Source of the DNA: Hyposmocoma kahamanoa
Lineage: Eukaryota; Arthropoda; Insecta; Lepidoptera; Cosmopterigidae
Length of the DNA: 64,000 nucleotides
Direction of reading: 5' to 3'
NCBI RefSeq assembly: GCF_003589595.1
Contig: NW_020653945.1
Coordinates: 8,717,686-8,781,685 of the forward strand
Below the pieces are notes generated by a model, which had not been told where the DNA came from, searched no databases, and saw only the letters and a program-made list of their open reading frames with translations. The position numbers were made by a program, and so were the translations under genes. This document shows positions 20,150-31,350 of this stretch, one piece after another (the first letter of the stretch is position 1; every line of letters starts with the position of its first letter).

Positions 20150-22735
20150 GTAAAATTTATATACTCCATTATTATGACGTTGTAGATAATAGGCAATAGG
20201 GCACATAAATAAAACACGATTTGCCTAACCAGCACATTTATGTCTAAAATCAGGTGAATTAATTATTATATGTCAAAATAAAGAGATATCATTGAACGAA
20301 AACATTGTAAGCATTAAACAACCGTTGAAAGTATAATTAAGTACTAAGAAAACAATTTAAGTATCAATTCAAAAGAAGACACGTGGTGAGAGGTAGTGAT
20401 TGTTAAGATATTGCACACTAGTGTTGTTTTTGAAAATGTTCCACGTGTTCTACTCATAATACGGAACAAAAATGTATTCCCATATGACTATAGAGTAGAG
20501 TCAGCTGATACATTTCTTAAATTTCTTTATGGATAATTAAAAACTTTTCGATACATGTCGCAGTGGCGAAGGAATAGTAGATAGATACCTACTCGTATAA
20601 TCCTAATTGAGTTGCCTAACAAACATAATCTCCTGTTTAGTAATAATACACTTGTGCCTGCTCAGTCTTTAAAGTAAGCGATCCGATCTCGTTCAATCGA
20701 TCAACTGAGCTAGTTCGGTCGGCTAGTTCTTTTACGTCTTTGTCTTGTTGTTGCTCGGACATTGCTGACGCCGTCCTTCGTAAACATATCTAGAACCAGC
20801 GCAACAAAATCTATAATCCCCTAAAAGCGGTTTTTTAAAATATCTTCTTTAATTTCAGATTTATTNNNNNNNNNNAAAAGCAGCGTACCTAATTGACATC
20901 GAAAGTTACCAAAATGCAAATGCGTCGTTTATGACAAGGGGGCAAGGAGGCAGATTGAACGAAAGCTCCAAACTATAAGTGGTTTGATTAAAATGAACTA
21001 ATTCGAACTTCTAGTACAATTAGATCAATAGTAATTTACCAAATATGTAAAGATACAATTTTGTATGGTATCGGTACTATTTGATTAACCTGCGTAAGTA
21101 AGCGTCGTTAAGTGTTACGTATTAGAGACTTAATGGGGCTGGCAACATTCAGTCGTACATCTCACTCGAACTTGTACTAAAAGCAGTGAAAATTCGCTAA
21201 TTGTCCCGTTCGCACAATTCCTATTGAACTAAAAAACAGATAAGCTATTAGGATCGCCTTGCGTCTTTGTCTCCCGCAATGTAGACAGTTCCTTGTTCTT
21301 ACTGAACTAGAAAGACCCGTGAACCCGTGACCAAAACGAACTAGATCTTAATAAGATCGTGCAACAGAAACTAGTTCGTTTTGGTCATTGTCCAGAATTC
21401 ATGTCTAACATGATTATCATTAATTACAGGTTTCTTACGAAGACGCTATGATTTCTTTTTACTTTTCCAATATTTTTATATGTGGTAAGAAACATCTTAC
21501 ATGACAATAATTTAGTGAATAACCACGAATCTTAAAATCATTCCTAACAGTTCATGAAATAAATAATAGGTGCTGATACTCTTTTGCATTTGCAGCATTT
21601 GCTGCGTATCTTCTAAATCGGATTACCATCTTTAAATATCAATCCTTCGCCACTGATATGCAAGTACCTTTGTACCATTAAGTATGCAATTTTATTTAAG
21701 TTTTCTACATTCAAAAATCTGACAAATAATCTTACAAAAATAATCATTACTTATCTAGATATGAACATCCTTGTATTAGTAAAATTTCAGTATATTAATT
21801 ACGAAGATTGTTGTCTTCTGTTATTTTTAACTAGCACGTTACCTCTTTGTCAAAAGCTTTTTTCAACACAAAATTTTTATTAAAATTTGAATACTTTAAG
21901 TAATGCTTTAAGTATAACGTTGTCATTTAAAAAAATTATCTAATTACATCATAATTTCGATGCACGAACACATATCGTATACTTAAGTACAAACATAAAA
22001 TTGAGCTATCAATGTTATCACACGATATACTTAATTTAAATAATAAGTAATCGTGATAGTGGGATAGTATATAAATAGTTGCTATAAAAAGATAATTTAA
22101 ACTTAATAATATAGAAAATGCACAAGCAACACGAATACCATGAAGAATACAGAAAGCAAAATACTATATTAATAATAATAAGTCAAAAATCCACGTCGCT
22201 AATTGCTACGTTACTAATTATAAAAAAGGACTTTTAACATAAAATGAAATCGCTATAAAAGCAAAATATCGTCGAGGGGCTTCGAAACCGGTCGTCACTA
22301 ACTTAAAAATGCCATTGGGAATGATAACTCTTGTCTTAGGAATCTTCTATTGTAATATCTCAGTTCTGGGCAAAAATACACAGACACCAAGGAATTTTCA
22401 TCTGACCTTCTGACAATTTTCCGTGTACTTTTCGCAAATTCCTAAGCTCAGTTCAACTATTTTTACAATTGTAAGTGCTTTTAATTGCAAATTATATTTT
22501 AAAACTTAGTCAGGCGTCAAAACTGATAAAAGATAGGACCAGTCTTCACTGTGATCACCAATAAGGTACGAATAGTCTGGAGCACTTCACGTACCACTAG
22601 AGGGCGAAATTTGTAAGAGTTCTTTGTCAATGCGATCCAATCGTATATAAGCTTCAATGACTGAAATGTTGGGGCGGTGTTTCAGGACGCGACAGGGAAT
22701 TCGTAGGACGCGTGCTTGTCACCGCTGCGCGATAG
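20150..22735. other. Spacer downstream of the oxygenase gene; assembly gap
   Basis: No ORF of note. Ten N mark an assembly gap at 20866-20875. A perfect 16-bp inverted repeat (GACCAAAACGAACTAG at 21329-21344, complement at 21371-21386) suggests a small MITE. The 3' UTR of the minus-strand oxygenase gene must lie just below 22736; an ATTAAA variant (minus strand) is near 22480. Confidence 0.5.
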
Positions 22736-22966
22736 TCACGCGTAGGTCTCCCTGAAGCGTTTCTGCAGGTGGTGCGCGGCGTTCATAATGCGGTTGGGCA
22801 GAGTAACGTGTACGTGGGGAGCAAGAACTGGTGGTGCAGGGCTGGGGGCGCAGGTTAAAGGCAGAGTCGGCAACTTCGCGTCGTTGTCGGGATGACAGAA
22901 GAAAGCGACGCAGTGTCGCCCGCGGGCACGGGCGTAGTTGTCCGACGGTACCACGACACGATGCAT
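22736..22966 (-). CDS. Oxygenase terminal exon (distal iron-binding His, C terminus)
   Basis: The acceptor TTTTAG precedes ATG CAT CGT at 22966. The CAT at 22963-22961 encodes the distal His of the HxD...H triad (HRVVVP). GRHCVAFFCHPDN follows, then a proline-rich stretch and the terminal HLQKRFRETYA before TGA. The ATG here is an internal Met codon, not a start. Confidence 0.88.
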   Translation of the reverse strand: MHRVVVPSDNYARARGRHCVAFFCHPDNDAKLPTLPLTCAPSPAPPVLAPHVHVTLPNRIMNAAHHLQKRFRETYA

Positions 22967-25900
22967 CTAAAATTGGTACGTGTAAATGGTTTAATTTACA
23001 CTGTTAATTGGACTTCGGTTGAAAATATACAACATCAAAAGTGTCTAGGGTCAAGTACGTTGTTTTTTAACACCGATGGATTGTTTTTGGTCCATTTTAT
23101 AATTAGAATTTGGTAATCTCAGTATAGAGGTCTATAAAAACCGACCTCAAAGGTTCGTGGAATTGCATCTATTTGCCAAGTTTTATTGAAATCGGTTACC
23201 GGAAAGTGCGCGAAACCGGATTCATCTCCTAGTTTGCCACCCTTAGAGGTGGAATCCTCTGTCCAACAAACAAAGAATCATCAATATCGGTTCACAAAAA
23301 AAAACATAGAGTCGAATTGTGAACCTCCTCCTTTTTTGAAGTCGGTTAAAAAACTTTTTAGTGATTAGCAAAAACATGCTGGATCACTAGACACTTTTGA
23401 TATGTGATACATATATTAGTGCGCGTAAAGTTAAGGAATGGATATTTTTGAAGTATTGTTTCTATTTTCAACCGATTTCAAAAAAAGGAGGAGGTTCTCA
23501 ATTCGCCTGTATGTTTTTTTTGTATGTATGTTACGCGATAACTCCGGTATTTGTGAACCGATTTTCATAATTCTTTATTGTTCGAAAGAGAGTACCTCCA
23601 CAGTGGTCCCATTTAATGTTGAAGAAAATCATCCACCTCTAAGGGAGGCTGTTCAAGCATGAAAATTCATTTTTATAAATAGCGCCTAAATTATAAGGAA
23701 CAATTATTTTAATGGTTGACTTTGCTATTCTCCAATTAAAGGCGTTTTTCTCTCAATATACTTTGAGTAGTGAGAAGCGATTATTATTATTCCCAGTGTC
23801 AAGTCACGTATAGTGGCGAAGTAGGGGATGAATCCGAATTTGCACACTTTCCGGTAACCGATTTCAATAAAATTTGGTAATTATATGTAATTCCACGTAC
23901 TTTTTAGGTCGGTTTTTTAGTACTGTGCACAGAGATTATATTATTTCTTATCGTTCAGTCATATCTAACATAAAATGGGTAATTTATATCGTTTTCAATA
24001 TCGCCTTATCAATTTGTGATCGACTATGTTAAATAATATATAATTTCCAAGTCAATAGATGTGCCGAGCAACTTTGAGTAAAATCTAACTTTAACTGTAT
24101 AAGTAAGTATTCTTTTTGAATGCTTTGATGATCAATAATACTCTCTTAAATTTTGAGAACTCTCTCAGCAATTAGGTGTTAAGGTGTATTTACCAGAGCT
24201 GGCAGAAGATCGGTGGTCCATCCGGCCAGGAGCTCACCAGTTTGCACGAGAATGGCTCCGGGCAAATGACCCACAGATTGCCACTTGTCGTTTAGCTTCA
24301 CCTGAAATCGAAAAAAATGGTGTCAAGCAGTGCAATCAATATGAGAAGCAATTTGAACACTGATTTGTCAAATTCTACATTTTATTAGTGTCATTTATTT
24401 TTGATGTAACTAGAAATGGCTTATGATCAAAATATGACATTTACCTAAGAAATGACGGTGAGAACATTGTGCGAGTGGATGGATATCAAGGCAATGGCGA
24501 CTTACCAAACTCAACTTCAACATTAGTAAGGTGGTATCAAAAGTTTGACAAGATGATAAATAGTGTAGATACTATGTAGTGGCAAGAAGACATTTTTCAG
24601 ACGACTGTGACAACAATGATGTATTATTATACCATACAGGTTTTACATATCTCGAGGTGGGAACTTTCTCACCTCGAGGCCTCCTTCAGAATCCTGTGTT
24701 AACAGCGTGAATGTGCCGTAGTCGGCATGAGCGCCGCAGCGTGTGTACTTCTCGCACTTGCCCTGGCAGCAAGGATCTTCGTCTTCAGGAGGAACTGGTG
24801 GGTAGTACAACAGACGCATCGTAGACGGGTTGTTGCCGTCGCTCTTGAGCATACCGGAGTGACAATCTAGAAGAGTTGCGGGTGGGATACCTAAAAATGA
24901 TTTGATTAAAGTTACTATTGAAATAAAAAATTTGAACGCTTTAATAAGACAAGAAAATGGATTCACAAAACGATCAATTTCAACTGTACTTTACTTAGTT
25001 AAATTAGTATAATATAATAAGTCGTAGTAATTAAGTCTAACTTTGTAGTTCTAACTGTTGGTAGTCTTGAAGAGGTAAGGCTGATTCTTACCGAATGCAT
25101 AAGCAAGGGCTTGAAGTAGGACGCGTGATAGGTTAGTAAGATCTTGGGCCAGAGGGAAAGCGTGCTGAGTGAACTCGGGGACTTCTTCTTGCGCGGGCAT
25201 CGCGGACGGCAACAGCGTAGTAATGTTGAACGAGTGACGTAGCTCCTGGAAAAGGCAAGAACAAATATTTGATGAGTTCTAGTTTGTGCTTGGTTTAGAT
25301 CGTTCGAACATTGATTTAGATAGATCATGTCTGATAACCTGATGTATTCACACGATATTTCATTAAGACATTCGTCAACATGTTATCGGTTTACCTAGAT
25401 AACACCTGAGGCACCCAATTCACTCTGTAGAGATGAATCAATACGTGAGACAACCGATTGAGGCAGCCTACACACTCTGCACATAATATGAATCATCTTA
25501 TGATGATATACGGACATCACTCATAGGTTTACATACGTACTTAGGTAAGTGATATTTCGCAAAGTGACACGTTGATAAGGGTAAGCTTTTGTTAGGTGTG
25601 TTATTGTTTTATTAGGCTTCGGTTACTAACAGTGATTATCCACTTTGGATCGTAAAACCAGTTGGATACCTATTTCGATATCTCTTTGGCGGTTCGATAG
25701 CATGCTTTAAACTATAAATGTTTGCAGTCGAGAATTAAACTGCTTGTGTTTCCTTGGTAGCGTCATTACATTAATAAGCAATTTTTGTTGTTCAACTAGG
25801 TACTAGAAGAATGGTGGTTGAATTACCTGCTTGGTAGTGTCAAACTGCTCCATCCCGGGTTTTACGTAGCCGTGATTGTTGTCCGGGTTTCTCAGGTACT

Positions 25901-26324
25901 GCGACTGGCAGCCTTCAGGAAGCGCGCAGAAGTTATCCAGATCCGCGTACACCGCTTTCAACTGAATTGTAATTTATAATATACCGTTAGAACTTCTGAA
26001 ATTAAACTGAAACTTGTTTGATATTGATTAAGACATATTGAGAAGTAAGTACATCTCATCAGATAGTCTGGTTTTTAAGCATGCCAAGAGAATTCTTTGG
26101 ACTACAATTGATTGTTGTCAATTAAACTGGTATTGAAAGTAAGATGCAAAGTTGAAATCAGAGGTATAGGTCCCAAATCGGGAACTTGAACCGAAAGTAA
26201 AAGCATACTTTTTCTTCTGCGATGCCGTGGTTGACCAACAAGGCGAGCCCTTTAGTGCTAAGAGCTGTAACCAACTGCTGACCGATGCGGCGTACAACAG
26301 TTTTCATAGGACATGTATCAGTGC
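22736..26324 (-). CDS. Non-haem Fe(II)/2-oxoglutarate-dependent oxygenase, six exons (N-terminal exon not found)
   Basis: This is a host gene of the isopenicillin-N-synthase-like 2OG-Fe(II) oxygenase family, a cytosolic hydroxylase/oxidase type. Minus-strand exons are 26324-26209, 25961-25827, 25245-25092, 24890-24673, 24301-24194 and 22966-22736, totalling 962 coding bases (~320 residues), with GT-AG borders and matching phases throughout. The N-terminal DIOX_N-like part includes GQQLVTALSTKGLALLVNHG; the core has MRLLYYPPVP, then the iron ligands H and D in CGAHADYGTFTLLTQD; the last exon supplies the distal H in HRVVVP and the 2OG-contact region GRHCVAFFCHPDND. Family members start with a short P.IDL segment, so one short 5' exon beyond 26324 is missing; I could not find it. 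The substrate is unknown. Exons are GC-richer than surroundings, consistent with a live gene. Confidence 0.88.
23028..23408. mobile_element. Non-autonomous Tc1 derivative in the last oxygenase intron, carrying family B DNA
   Basis: The ends CATCAAAAGTGTCTAGGGTC (about 23033) and CACTAGACACTTTTGATATG (about 23385-23405) match the TIRs of the Tc1 element at 17308-18861. The interior (about 23130-23350) is family B repeat in minus orientation, ending GAACCTCCTCCTTTTTTGAAG. No transposase is left. Confidence 0.7.
23455..23945 (+). repeat. Interspersed repeat family B, near full length, in the last oxygenase intron
   Basis: It runs from CAACCGATTTCAAAAAAAGG to TTTTTAGGTCGGTTTTTTAG and provides the best local reference for family B. 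Copies are also at 6440, 9135, 23130 and 43918. Confidence 0.8.
24194..24301 (-). CDS. Oxygenase exon (VKLNDKWQSVGHLPGAILVQ)
   Basis: 36 codons between acceptor TTTCAG and donor GTAAAT, encoding the jelly-roll strand segment that precedes the distal His (LPGAILVQTGELLAGWTTD). The phase is 0 at both ends. Confidence 0.88.
24673..24890 (-). CDS. Oxygenase exon with the HxD iron ligands
   Basis: Acceptor TTTTAG at 24892-24891, donor GTGAGA after GAG at 24673. It encodes GIPPATLLDCHSGMLKSDGN, MRLLYYPPVPPEDED and CGAHADYGTFTLLTQDSEGG. The His and Asp codons lie at 24729-24727 and 24723-24721. The frame can be read through the donor to a stop, so a retained-intron product would be cut just after the HxD motif. 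Confidence 0.9.
25092..25245 (-). CDS. Oxygenase exon (ELRHSFNITTLLPS...)
   Basis: Acceptor CCAG before GAGCTACG; donor GTAAG after TTCG. It encodes ELRHSFNITTLLPSAMPAQE and the helix NLSRVLLQALAYAFG, ending in phase 1, which matches the next exon. Confidence 0.87.
25827..25961 (-). CDS. Oxygenase exon (LKAVYADLDNFCALPE...)
   Basis: 45 codons between ATTCAG and GTAATT, encoding a helical DLDNFCALPEG segment and NNHGYVKPGMEQFD. The NHGY...PG pattern is characteristic of this oxygenase family. Confidence 0.88.
26209..26324 (-). CDS. Oxygenase exon, most N-terminal one visible
   Basis: Acceptor TTTCAG, donor GTATGC. It encodes TDTCPMKTVVRRIGQQLVTA and LSTKGLALLVNHGIAEEK, the GF.. .NHGI region of DIOX_N. 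It starts in phase with one base of a Gly codon supplied by the missing upstream exon. Confidence 0.88.
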
Positions 26325-26492
26325 CTGAAACAACGGAAAATCTTATTTTAAACATCTGTAACGGAGTAAAAGTCAATATTAAATACAAGTAAAATCGTAG
26401 GAATACTTAGTCACCGACAACGTTGAACATTACTAATAGTTCTATGCTGCAATAACAAATTATTGTCATTACAAAGATCGAACTCTAACTAA

Positions 26493-26612
26493 AATTCCTT
26501 CGATCCGGCTGGGTTCGAACCAGCAGCGCTGTCAGCTTACCGTGTCTGACGCTCTCACAAATGAGCTACCGTACTAACCAGAAGACCTTACGAATTTTTT
26601 TATATACTTCTT
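26493..26612 (-). repeat. tRNA-derived SINE head, minus orientation
   Basis: On the minus strand GGTAGCTCATTTGTGAGAGC (A-box region) is followed by GCTGGTTCGAACCCAGCCGG (B box) and GATCGAAGG. The continuing GACCTTACGAATTT...GATCTTTG word on the plus strand recurs at about 59050-59092. Confidence 0.65.
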
Positions 26613-26654
26613 GTTGAAGATCTTTGTTTTTGATTTTTAAATGGCAAGTCTATA

Positions 26655-26880
26655 ACTGCCTCTGTAGCCGAACGATTATCATGCCAGACTGCCACGCAAA
26701 GGTCTCAGGTTCGGGCCGGGAGAAATATTTGTATGGCCTACATTATTTTTCTCGTGAGTTTGGGTGTAATTTGTTATAGTCTATGTGTGTGTCCATGGCA
26801 CTCGCGACACAAGGTTTCCTTAATGCGGGGCTATGTTGAGTGTGTGCGTTAGTGTGTGTGCGTTATATTAATAATTATAC
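26655..26880 (+). repeat. tRNA-derived SINE (family with GTGGCCGAACGATT head)
   Basis: Head TGCCTCTGTAGCCGAACGAT, B-box-like CAGGTTCGGGCC, body GTCTATGTGTGTGTCCATGG and CGCGACAC...GCGGGGCTATGTTGAG, ending in a TTA-rich tail. Other copies are at 41391-41615 (plus) and 63000-63312 (minus). Confidence 0.8.
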
Positions 26881-26967
26881 ATAGGGCGCACTATAAATTT
26901 CCGAAACTGGCCACTTACATAAACAATATTTAAAAAGTAATTACAACAAACAGTAATTACAATAACA

Positions 26968-27190
26968 ACAGGTGACGAAACATGGATTTATAGTTACGAT
27001 CCCAAAACATAGCAGGAATCGAGCGTATGGGTTTTTCGAGATGAGCCGAAACCATCTAAAGTGGCGCGCGTGAAAGTGCCTATAAGCGGATGATTGCTTC
27101 TTTTTTAAATAAAACTGGACACGTGGCTACGTTGCTTTGGAGAATCATTGTACCGTGAATAGTGATTGGTACACTACCATTTGTTTGCGC
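26968..27190 (+). pseudogene. mariner transposase fragment
   Basis: GDETWIYSYDPK at 26971 is the first catalytic-Asp motif of mariner (DD34D) transposases. After an in-frame TAG the frame resumes QESSVWVFRDEPKPSKVAR, then, in shifted frames, FLNKTGHVAT and LENHCTVNSDWYTTICL, all in family order. The second D and later motifs are gone. It is a relic with at least two stops and frameshifts; no TIR was identified. Confidence 0.88.
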
Positions 27191-27982
27191 CCCACGTATA
27201 ACAAACTAGTGGAGTAAATTCACAAAGAATAATAATTGAATGTCATGGGTAGTAAAACATCGTGATATTCAATGAAGTTAACATTACAATTTTTTTCATT
27301 CTTGTTATTAAGAATACGTCATTGGGGGTTCTAAGTAGTCGTCATGTTGAAGATGTCTAGGTAATTCCAAATACATAATCATACAATAGATACATACTCA
27401 TGCCTAGATCAGTAATCGTACAAGTTTATTGAATACGATAACAATTTTTATTACAACGTTAAAATAATTGTAATAAATGTTAGAAGGAAAAGTATCGATT
27501 TTCCTCTATGGAAATTCAAAACGATACATACATACTAGTGTCACGGAAGGAAGTTTGATTATATTATCAGCCATGGGCTAATGAATGGGACAAATAAAGC
27601 ATCAGGCCAGAGACAACGTCTTGTTGTTGAGGACGTATGGATATTGATTTCAAATGCAATTACAAGAATGAGGAAGGATTGACTGACCTTATGATGTACT
27701 TGGTCTTTGATAAAGGTAGACAGTTTATATTTATGTATGTATTTGTTTCTTGAAATCTATACTTTTACTATAGAACATTAAAACTAAGTAATAATAGGTT
27801 TCATGATTTCGTTTGTGCAAGCCCTAATTGTACAACACTCGCTACGATAAAGTCCAATGTTTGATCAAACAGGATTACAAAAAGTTGTTTTGTTAAGGAG
27901 ATTCCCTACATAATGCATGCACAGGTTTACCTCGGTGTACGTACCAGTATATGAATAAAAATATGCATTTTGTTCCGAGTTA
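27191..27982. other. Spacer
   Basis: Begins with the TATAACAAACTAGTGGAGTA word also seen at 7546-7600; otherwise nothing recognised. Confidence 0.4.
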
Positions 27983-28961
27983 GAGCGGTTACACACGGGG
28001 ACTTTTAGTAGCGATGCAGTAGCTAATTAGGGCTGGTTATCGATTAATTAATGTCATTTGATTCGATTAATGGATAATCGATGATTTCACACCGATTTTT
28101 GCTAAAACAAAGAAAACTATATTGCATAAAAATATTATATAAACATGTTAAAATTTGGAAAAAATAACCGCTTTTAAATCCAAATGTTCATTTTATTTAG
28201 TCGATTGTCGAAAAATGAAACCTGTGCCCGATACCGTGGCACCAGAAAGATGGTTTACATAAGCTAATCATAAAATTTGTCTCTCGTCGAGTTGCGGACA
28301 CCAGCACGTTGCACCAAGTACCAAGTACCAAGTTGTCTCTACCACCTTTGAAAAATTTATAATTAATACTGGTGTCTATTATACTACAATATTGTTGTAA
28401 TTTGAAATAAGGCGGGAAATGAGGGTTATGTTACGAGGTTCCTACGCATGCCGCCTGAGCCGCCACCTGTGTTTTCGAGGTTATTCTAGAAACCCTGGTA
28501 CTATTAGCTTAAACTTATGGAGCATTGTCTAGCTCTCTCTACACCTGCTCAGTTTTTTATAACTTTAGACATCAGGTAAACAAAGAAGCTGGGTTTGTAA
28601 ACCGTAAGATATGAAAGTGACGTTATAAAATTTGACTTACACAGCTAAAAAAATTTACCAACAGGAATATGAAGTAATGCAACCAATTAAAATATTTATA
28701 TTTTGTCGATTTATCGATTCTTTAAGCTACGATTAATCGGTACATCGAAAGTTTTGTCAAAAAAATAATCGATGTCAATAATCTACATTTTGTTGGTCGA
28801 TACCCATCCCTATAGCTAACCGTCTACCTTTACACAGTCGATGCAATCGCGCGTTTGTATCGTGACTCGTTATCGCCTTATAAATCGCAAGTGTGGCGAT
28901 GCAATCGCGCGTTTCACGAACACGCGTTTGCATCGCTGCTAAACCCAATGCGTAACCACTC
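27983..28961. mobile_element. PIF/Harbinger-like MITE split by another element
   Basis: The ends GAGCGGTTACACACGGGGAC (from 27983) and the complement of GAGTGGTTACGCATTGGGTT (to 28961) form an imperfect ~35-bp TIR that continues into TAGTAGCGATGCA. Both are flanked by TTA (27980-27982, 28962-28964), the 3-bp duplication typical of PIF/Harbinger. Without its insert it is only ~190 bp. Confidence 0.75.
28028..28812. mobile_element. hAT-like MITE nested in the PIF-like MITE
   Basis: TIRs TAGGGCTGGTTATCGAT and the complement of TAGGGATGGGTATCGAC are flanked by TAGCTAAT (28020-28027) and TAGCTAAC (28813-28820), an 8-bp duplication with one mismatch. The 785-bp interior has no transposase. A segment with CAAGTACCAAGTACCAAG (about 28313-28335) recurs inverted at about 52262-52325. 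Confidence 0.75.
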
Positions 28962-30124
28962 TTAGCTGAAGGCGAGACCCTGACACGGTTCTGTTGACGG
29001 TTTCTGATATTTCGGTGTCATTGCAGTTTAAACACATAAATGTACGCATAAGTGTGTGGTAATAAACCGTTTATAAGAAATTTTAAATGCGATTTGAAGC
29101 AATATTCTTTTCAAACCTTGTTGCAAGGTATTGTAAAGGTCGTATATTTGGCATGCACATCTTCTATGGTCGACACCATTTTCGTGAAATATGATATTTT
29201 GAATTTTGTACCTTTTGTGCCTTAGGTTTATTAGTGTAGTGTGATAAATTTGAAAATAAGATGTGTATTAAAACGTTTATTTACTTGATTCTGCGAGTGT
29301 CCGTTCGTGAATATGTTTAGTAATACATGTACTGATCTGGGTAGGTATATCTAGTAGCAAGGCCTAGGAAACTAGGTCGTACCCATGGAAAATATGTAAC
29401 AGAATTTCTAGAGACAATGGATGCTTCGTTCTAGTTACATTTCTATACTACTATTTAAATTATTTCAACTTTTTTCGAGAAAGATTCACCTTAGTGTATG
29501 TTTTAAACTGCGTTAGTACGATTTTATAAACTAAATAGGTACTAAGATACTTAGGCATTAGACATGATTTCCTTGTCAATCACTAATTTACTGTGCCTGC
29601 CGTCTTTCGCATAAATGCGTAAATATAACTAACGTAGGCAAGTACATAGGTATACGCATGGTATACACAATAGACAAACACGTTTTTCGTGCTGAAAATT
29701 TGGTCTATATAATATGTCCTTATTTCTATATTTAATTAATAATAATAATAATCATTTTTTTCCAATCACAATGGTATTGATGTTATAATAGGTACAAAGG
29801 TACAGAGGTTGTAATGACAACGTATTTGACCATTGTGAGAGAGCGGAACCTGTACTAGGATACGCTGTGTTACGTATTATTATTATTATTTTTATACGTA
29901 TTAGTATTCCGACCCCCCACTCTCAGACTCGATCTAGAAATATGTTTTGAAATTGAAAATAAAATAGAATTAAACTTTGAGTTTATTCTAATTTCGAAAT
30001 ATAATTAATAATTAATAATAAATTAAGCAGCAGTGGGAAGTATAATTTTCATGGTGATATAGTGACATCTTTTTTTATTTATTACGAGTATATATAATGA
30101 TAATTAACGCAAACAAATTAAATG
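28962..30124. other. AT-rich spacer
   Basis: Short (AAT)n and (TTA)n runs near 29735-29752 and 29876-29893; no gene or family repeat seen. Confidence 0.4.
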
Positions 30125-30260
30125 AAACGTCCTCGATGACCGACGGTTAATGCTGTGGGTGCTAGATGAGGGGTCCAGGATTTGATTCCCAGTAAAACCA
30201 ATTTGAGAGACTCGGGTGTTTCTGGTAATTTCCAAAACCACAAGGTTATTGGTGTGGTTG
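30125..30260 (+). repeat. tRNA-like SINE fragment
   Basis: GATGACCGACGGTTAATGCT is followed at tRNA-like spacing by CCAGGATTTGATTCCCAG, a degenerate B box. The downstream body (GGGTGTTTCTGGTAATTTCC) is of unknown family. Confidence 0.45.
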
Positions 30261-30483
30261 TTTGGCACTATTATTATAATATTATCACTATATATAATGG
30301 GCTCTATTTCTGTTACCATAACAACAACGTTACCTACATTAATTCGTCGAAGTAACGATTCCGTCTCACAAATCATTTCAAAATTGATTCGGAGGCTATA
30401 AATTCATATGAGTTAGTTTATGGTACATTTGTATGACGGTTGTGTGATTCGTTATTTTCGATTCGGCATTTAAATTTTAGACG

Positions 30484-30620
30484 AGCGCTGGTAGCCCAGT
30501 GGAAGATAGGTTGCTTCTCAATTGAAAGGTCGACTGTTCATGTCCCTGTCGCGTTATGTATTATACGACTTTAATATTTAAGTTACGTGCAGTTGCATTG
30601 GCACTTTGGACCATCCTTGT
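30484..30620 (+). repeat. tRNA-like SINE fragment, second type
   Basis: GCTGGTAGCCCAGTGGAAGA resembles a tRNA A-box region (GGTAGCCCAGTGG); the B box is degenerate (GACTGTTCATGTCCC). Confidence 0.4.
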
Positions 30621-30683
30621 TTCTAAGCGCCATAGACTTGAATTTAAACTTGACATGCTATAGACCGTGTAAATGTGATTTTT

Positions 30684-30995
30684 TTTATTTTATATAATAT
30701 CAAGTGACGGGACGAACAAGATGTGCGCCTGATGGTAAGCTACACGCCTGTCCATAACAGTTGCAGTGCCACTCAGAGCTTCAAATCGCAAAGATCTGAG
30801 GGGACAGTGGCACTGTGCCCGATACCCTAAGGGATAAGTTGACAAGTCCCATGTGCCTGTAAGTCCACCAGCACACTTACCCTTCAAAACCGGAACACAG
30901 TAATGTTGACAATTCTGCTTGGCGGCAGAAATAGGTAAGGTGGCAGTACTTCCCTGGACGAACTCTTTCACAAGGACCTGGACTGCTACTATAAC
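30684..30995 (-). repeat. Repeat A copy, minus orientation, near full length
   Basis: T-rich start, ATCAAGTGACGGGACGAAC, the full diagnostic series, and CTTTCACAAGGACCTGG at the end. Confidence 0.92.
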
Positions 30996-31024
30996 ATATG
31001 TTTACTAACAATACCTCCCGCTAA

Positions 31025-31347
31025 GAGCGATGCTACAGGATGCGTCGCGTCGATGTTGCGGTATGACGCTGCGTTGTACTACGATTATAAATTAGAACGA
31101 TATGACACACGATGCGTTGAAACGGCGCGCCGCCGCAAACAATTTAATACGTTGAAATTTGCGACGACGCAACGCGCGTGTCGCATCGTTCTAAATCAGA
31201 AAGAATCACACGGGCGCTGTCGGTGCGTTGGTTGCATCGTTGCAACGCTATATTTTCAACGCGTCGAGTGCGTCAGTCGCTCTAAATCAGAACGACATGC
31301 CACACAGCGTTGCGACGCTACGACTCACCGCCCATGTAGCATCGCTC
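31025..31347. mobile_element. PIF/Harbinger-like MITE, 323 bp
   Basis: A perfect 13-bp TIR GAGCGATGCTACA at 31025-31037 and its complement at 31335-31347 are flanked by TAA (31022-31024, 31348-31350). The interior is unusually GC- and CpG-rich for the window (repeated GCGTTG, GACGC, ATCGTTCTAAATCAGAA words). Any ORF here is incidental. Confidence 0.8.
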
Positions 31348-31350
31348 TAA

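Noticed and set aside
20866..20875. Ten N as biological signal
   Set aside because: Assembly gap placeholder; true length unknown.
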